Source: an uncultured Brevibacterium sp. (GTDB lineage: Bacteria; Actinomycetota; Actinomycetes; Actinomycetales; Brevibacteriaceae). Taken from it: a DNA stretch of 9,758 nucleotides. Below, one piece after another: positions 7,188-9,758 of the stretch. The DNA is taken from NCBI GenBank assembly GCA_943914815.1, contig CALUDL010000062.1, forward strand, positions 1 to 9,758. The letters run 5' to 3'. Numbering within the stretch: position 1 is the first letter of the stretch; each line of letters starts with the position of its first letter. Position numbers and translations under genes: made by a program. A model generated the notes under the pieces. It had not been told where the DNA came from. It saw only the letters and a list, made by a program, of their open reading frames with translations, and did not search any database.

Positions 7188-7203
7188 GTTAGGTCAACCT
7201 AAC
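7188..7203. promoter_or_regulatory. Perfect 7+7 palindrome, possible operator (DtxR/IdeR-like half match)
   Basis: GTTAGGTCAACCTAAC is a perfect inverted repeat with 7-bp arms and a CA spacer, directly abutting the long hairpin upstream of the VOC gene. By my reading, aligning it to the remembered DtxR/IdeR consensus TTAGGTTAGSCTAACCTAA gives 13 of 15 matches over the last 15 positions, but only 1 of 4 at the other end. On the minus strand it contains TTGACC, a possible -35 element. It is a plausible repressor site controlling the VOC gene; the identity of the regulator is inference. Confidence 0.45.
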
Positions 7204-7253
7204 TATGAGATTGTCTGTTGGCCTTCCAGATCGCTGAAGCGCCAATTGTCAGC
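7204..7253 (-). other. Remainder of the ppa-VOC intergenic spacer
   Basis: This stretch follows the ppa stop on the minus strand and precedes the palindrome. I see no gene and no strong terminator hairpin here. A moderately AT-rich run near 7200-7215 could contain a promoter for the VOC gene, but I cannot assign hexamers with confidence. Confidence 0.3.
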
Positions 7254-7742
7254 TCAGTGTCCTTCGGACTTGAAGCGTTCGATCGACTCGTTCACGATGC
7301 GTTCGGCTTCTTCGCGGCCAGCCCATTCAGAGCCCTTGACGAACTTGCCTGGCTCCAGGTCCTTGTAGTGAACAAAGAAGTGCTCAATCGCGTCGAGCTG
7401 GAACTTCGAAATGTCTTTCACATCAGTGATGTCGTCGAAGCGTGGGTCGTCGGCAAGAACAGCCAGAACCTTGTCGTCGCCACCGGCTTCGTCAACCATC
7501 TTGAAAACACCAATAGGGCGAGCGTCAAGCTGGCAACCAGGGAACACCGATTCGTGGAGCAGAACCAGAACGTCCAGCGGGTCACCGTCCTCACCCAAGG
7601 TGTCTTCGAAATACCCGTAGTCGGTGGGGTAAGCCATTGACGTGAACAGGTAACGGTCCAGTTTTACGCGCCCGGTTTCGTGGTCCACTTCGTACTTGTT
7701 GCGCGAACCGGCAGGAATTTCGATTGTGGCCAAAAGCTCCAT
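7254..7742 (-). CDS. ppa: Inorganic pyrophosphatase, family I
   Basis: A 162-residue cytoplasmic enzyme of normal bacterial length that hydrolyses pyrophosphate to two phosphates with Mg2+, pulling nucleic-acid, protein and activated-sugar synthesis forward. Numbering runs 13 below E. coli PPase and the active site is complete: Glu8, Lys16, Glu18, Arg30, Tyr38, Tyr42, the DGDPLD signature with Asp52/Asp54/Asp57, then Asp84, Asp89, Lys91, Tyr126 and Lys127. The ATG at 7742-7740 has GGAG (minus strand, 7751-7748) 5 bases upstream. It is transcribed divergently from dacB, a neighbourhood I recall in other actinobacteria. The downstream VOC gene is on the same strand but separated by a hairpin and palindrome, so ppa is probably largely an independent unit. 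Confidence 0.97.
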   Translation of the reverse strand: MELLATIEIPAGSRNKYEVDHETGRVKLDRYLFTSMAYPTDYGYFEDTLGEDGDPLDVLVLLHESVFPGCQLDARPIGVFKMVDEAGGDDKVLAVLADDPRFDDITDVKDISKFQLDAIEHFFVHYKDLEPGKFVKGSEWAGREEAERIVNESIERFKSEGH

Positions 7743-7747
7743 GAATG

Positions 7748-7751
7748 CTCC
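7748..7751 (-). promoter_or_regulatory. Shine-Dalgarno of ppa
   Basis: GGAG on the minus strand lies 5 bases before the ppa ATG and supports that start. Confidence 0.55.
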
Positions 7752-7755
7752 ATTT

Positions 7756-7774
7756 CTGGCTAGTGCTGGCTAGT
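7756..7774. repeat. Direct repeat CTGGCTAGT, 10-bp period
   Basis: CTGGCTAGT occurs at 7756-7764 and again at 7766-7774, one helical turn apart, in the leader of ppa. A small GCGCG-GAAAA-CGCGC hairpin (7781-7795) follows. The repeat could be a tandem operator or a slippage product; nothing else supports either reading. Confidence 0.5.
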
Positions 7775-7795
7775 AGACACGCGCGGAAAACGCGC

Positions 7796-7885
7796 CTGAG
7801 AGATACCTCCCTTAGCATAGAGAATAATAAGCGGAGTGCACTGGTGAAAGCACCACCCCTCACCCACAATCTCAATTGGAAGAGT
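7796..7885. promoter_or_regulatory. Divergent ppa/dacB promoter region
   Basis: The gap between the ppa and dacB starts holds the only AT-rich patch in this part of the window (about 7811-7831). It offers -10-like hexamers on both strands: TAGCAT (plus, 7813-7818) for dacB, and TATGCT (minus, 7819-7814) or TATTAT (minus, 7829-7824) for ppa. No good -35 element pairs with any of them, so exact promoters are uncertain. The region's role rests mainly on the divergent gene arrangement. Confidence 0.4.
7878..7882 (+). promoter_or_regulatory. Shine-Dalgarno of dacB
   Basis: GGAAG lies 3 bases before ATG 7886 and favours that start. A competing in-frame GTG at 7844 has GGAG (7833-7836) 7 bases upstream and would add 14 residues before the basic N-terminus. 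Confidence 0.5.
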
Positions 7886-9310
7886 ATGACCAGTCGAAAA
7901 GCCCGTCGTCGTCAAGAACGCAACCGAAAAAATGGTCTAGTGATCACCAGCGCGGGAGTGATCGTAGCGCTCGCAGGTTATGTAGCCCTTGACGTGGCGG
8001 ACATCGCTCCCGGTTTCCTCACCACCAAACCACCCATCGAAGTGCAAGCGCTTCCGCAACCCGGGCCTGAAACGCACAGCTCAGTTGACATGCCCGCGCT
8101 GGCCGACGACGCGCCCGTGCCACACGGTCTGAAACAACGGCTCGACCCCGTGTTCGACTCAGCAAAAGACCCCTCCACGTTCTCCGCTGAAGTGCGTGAC
8201 GCTACAACCGGCGACACGCTCTATGGCAAAGATGCTAAGCGGGCCCGGACTCCCGCCTCGGTCACAAAAGTCCTCACCGCCACCGCAGCCTTGGACGCGC
8301 TGGGACCTTCCAGCCGGTTCACAACAGAAGCCTTCCTTGACGGTGACACCCTGTTCCTCAAAGGTGGGGGAGACGTATTACTTGGCGCAGGCGAATCCGA
8401 TCCCAACTCCATCATCGGGCACGCTGGATTAGGCACCCTGGCAGAAACCACCTCGGCGTTCTTAAAAGACCGAGGTCGCACCTCCGTGACGCTGCGCGCG
8501 GACGTCTCCCGGTACAAGGGCGCTGACTTCCGCAAGAAATGGGACCGTAAGGACATTGGCGGCGGTTATATAGCTCCTATCAAACCGCTCATGGTAGACG
8601 CGGGAATGGTGAAACGCGCTCGGTTTTCTGCCCGCGAACAGGACCCCGTGGAGCGCGCCGTCAAGGACTTTGAGAAGGCGCTTAAGGACCGCGGGATCGA
8701 CGTGAAGGTGAAGAAACCCCAGGCGGCTCCTGAATCTGCTGAGAAAGCGGCTCAAGTGGAATCGGCGCCGGTCAGTAGCGTGATTCGGTACATGCTCTTG
8801 CACTCCGACAATGTTGTCGCAGAAAATCTGGGTGTCGAAGTGGCCGTCAAGCGTGGCGACAAACCTGGGCTCGCGGCCTCGCCTCAAGCAGTGCTCAATC
8901 AGCTCAAGGATATGGACCTGGACACTGCTTCGATCATCCTGGGCGACACCTCAGGGCTCAACTATGACAACCGCATTTCGCCTAACGAACTCACCCAAAT
9001 CGTTACCAGTATTGCTCAACGTGAAGAGCTAGCCGAACTCCTCCCCAACATGCCGGTAGGAGGACTGTCTGGCACGCTCATCGAGCGATACGCCGACCCA
9101 GAAACTGAACCAGCGGCAGGAGTCGTCAGCGCCAAAACCGGAACCCTGGCCACCGTGACCAGCCTGTCCGGTGTGGTCACCACCAAGGACGGTCGCCTGC
9201 TCACCTTCACCATCATGGCCGACGGCTTGGAGCGCGGCGGGGCAGGCGAAGCTCGCCAAGTCGTAGACAAAGCGGTTACCGTGCTCGCAGAATGCGGGTG
9301 CTCAGGATGA
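7886..9310 (+). CDS. dacB: D-alanyl-D-alanine carboxypeptidase/endopeptidase (PBP4, peptidase S13)
   Basis: A 474-residue low-molecular-weight penicillin-binding protein that trims or cleaves peptidoglycan stem peptides outside the membrane. The N-terminus is strongly basic (RKARRRQERNRK), followed by one hydrophobic segment (about 17-33) that acts as signal anchor or signal peptide, then a Pro-rich spacer to about residue 80. The serine-acyl-enzyme motifs are all present in order: SVTK (Ser125 to Lys128), SDN (307-309) and KTG (417-419). GGGDVLL (160-166) and GDTSGL (353-358) are further S13 family marks. I chose ATG 7886 because of GGAAG just upstream and because the GYVALDVADIAPGFLT segment after the TM resembles the start of actinobacterial homologues. 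GTG 7844 is a serious alternative; ATG 7745 is not. The stop overlaps the next ATG as ATGA, so both genes are translated together. Confidence 0.95.
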   Translation: MTSRKARRRQERNRKNGLVITSAGVIVALAGYVALDVADIAPGFLTTKPPIEVQALPQPGPETHSSVDMPALADDAPVPHGLKQRLDPVFDSAKDPSTFSAEVRDATTGDTLYGKDAKRARTPASVTKVLTATAALDALGPSSRFTTEAFLDGDTLFLKGGGDVLLGAGESDPNSIIGHAGLGTLAETTSAFLKDRGRTSVTLRADVSRYKGADFRKKWDRKDIGGGYIAPIKPLMVDAGMVKRARFSAREQDPVERAVKDFEKALKDRGIDVKVKKPQAAPESAEKAAQVESAPVSSVIRYMLLHSDNVVAENLGVEVAVKRGDKPGLAASPQAVLNQLKDMDLDTASIILGDTSGLNYDNRISPNELTQIVTSIAQREELAELLPNMPVGGLSGTLIERYADPETEPAAGVVSAKTGTLATVTSLSGVVTTKDGRLLTFTIMADGLERGGAGEARQVVDKAVTVLAECGCSG

Positions 9311-9758
9311 CCGAACAACCTTTTCACGTACCCACGATCGTGCGCACAGGACGTGAACTCTCAGCGCCCGGACCCATCCCAGACGCAGACACTGCCCGCA
9401 CCCTGGTGCAGGATCTACGCGAAGCTGCGGACACCTCGGTCGATTTGGTCCTCCGCACCGTCAACTTGCCACGCGAATGGGAAGACAGTGTTCGCAACAC
9501 CGTCACCGGCGACACCGTTCTAGTGGTCGACCGGGTGGGGTGGCTCACGGCTAACGCCCAGACATTCGCAGAGCTGGGCGCTAGTTTCATGACCCCGCCC
9601 AAGCCTTCGATCTTTCGCATCAACCCAGTCGTTCGCGTGGGTTCCGCGCAGCTGGGCACAGTGCTTGCCGTCCTGGCTGGGCGGGTTCTGGGGCAGTTCG
9701 ACCCGCTGGGTTCCCGCCGACGACTCATGCTGGTCGCACCCAACGTGTTAGAAACTGA
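9307..9758 (+). CDS. Zinc-dependent metalloprotease-like protein (DUF2342 / F420-associated family), 3' truncated by window
   Basis: The frame starts at an ATG overlapping the dacB stop and is still open at the window end, giving about 150 residues. The visible part matches the N-terminal region of the actinobacterial zincin-like family (PF10103, sometimes named coenzyme F420 biosynthesis-associated). It shows TVLVVDRVGWLTANAQTFAE (69-88), then GSAQLGTVLAVLAGRVLGQF (112-131), DPL and LMLVAPNVLE. The zinc-binding HExxH-type motif expected for this family would lie downstream, so catalytic competence cannot be judged. The position directly after dacB fits the conserved actinobacterial order dacB - metalloprotease - tilS - hpt - ftsH, which I recall and which cannot be confirmed in this window. 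Confidence 0.85.
   Translation, partial: MTEQPFHVPTIVRTGRELSAPGPIPDADTARTLVQDLREAADTSVDLVLRTVNLPREWEDSVRNTVTGDTVLVVDRVGWLTANAQTFAELGASFMTPPKPSIFRINPVVRVGSAQLGTVLAVLAGRVLGQFDPLGSRRRLMLVAPNVLET

Noticed and set aside
6736..7368. 210-residue plus-strand open frame opposite VOC and ppa
   Set aside because: It is antisense to two well-recognised genes, the translation resembles no protein family, and it has no ribosome site; its Cys/Arg-rich composition is typical of a shadow frame.
7780..7830. Glycine-riboswitch-like CTCTCAGG in the ppa leader (minus strand)
   Set aside because: Only this short string fits. There is no room for a full aptamer and ppa is not a glycine-metabolism gene.
7745..7885. 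N-terminal extension of dacB from ATG 7745
   Set aside because: It lies against the ppa start and covers the divergent promoter region, the repeat and the hairpin. It has no own ribosome site, and the protein gains no recognisable domain.

Overview
The window looks like ordinary chromosomal DNA from a moderately GC-rich actinobacterium, probably of the Micrococcales/Actinomycetales type. The reasons are the GC-leaning codon use, frequent GTG starts, 4-bp ATGA/GTGA gene overlaps, an actinobacterial-type CPBP protein, and a dacB (D-Ala-D-Ala carboxypeptidase) gene directly followed by a DUF2342-type zinc metalloprotease gene. That last pairing is a conserved actinobacterial neighbourhood, normally continuing into tilS-hpt-ftsH. 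No phage, insertion sequence, CRISPR, tRNA or rRNA was seen.

Layout. (1) 1-2226, plus strand: the C-terminal part of an unrecognised acidic protein, then msrA, then an MFS drug/metabolite antiporter, joined by 4-bp stop/start overlaps and so very likely one translationally coupled operon. (2) 2227-5708: a 116-bp gap with a good Shine-Dalgarno, then a 1121-residue stand-alone RND (AcrB/SwrC-like) efflux permease. Its 11-bp overlap leads into a CPBP-family membrane protein (5698-6477). (3) 6478-7742: two minus-strand genes converging on the previous block, a VOC/glyoxalase-like protein and the family I inorganic pyrophosphatase ppa. (4) 7743-9758: a divergent promoter region, then dacB and the start of the zinc-metalloprotease gene, which overlap by 4 bp and run off the window.

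Functionally the window combines repair of oxidised methionine (MsrA), two export systems (MFS and RND), membrane and cell-wall maintenance (CPBP protein, DacB) and phosphate housekeeping (Ppa). No single pathway links them, and I see no clear new multi-gene system.

The most interesting signal is non-coding. The 100 bp between ppa and the VOC gene hold a perfect 16-bp inverted repeat (7135-7150 / 7172-7187) whose distal arm is the first codons of the VOC gene and which encloses its AUG. Immediately next to it is a perfect 7+7 palindrome (7188-7203) that partly resembles a DtxR/IdeR-type iron box. Together they suggest that VOC translation, transcription, or both are controlled at this point.
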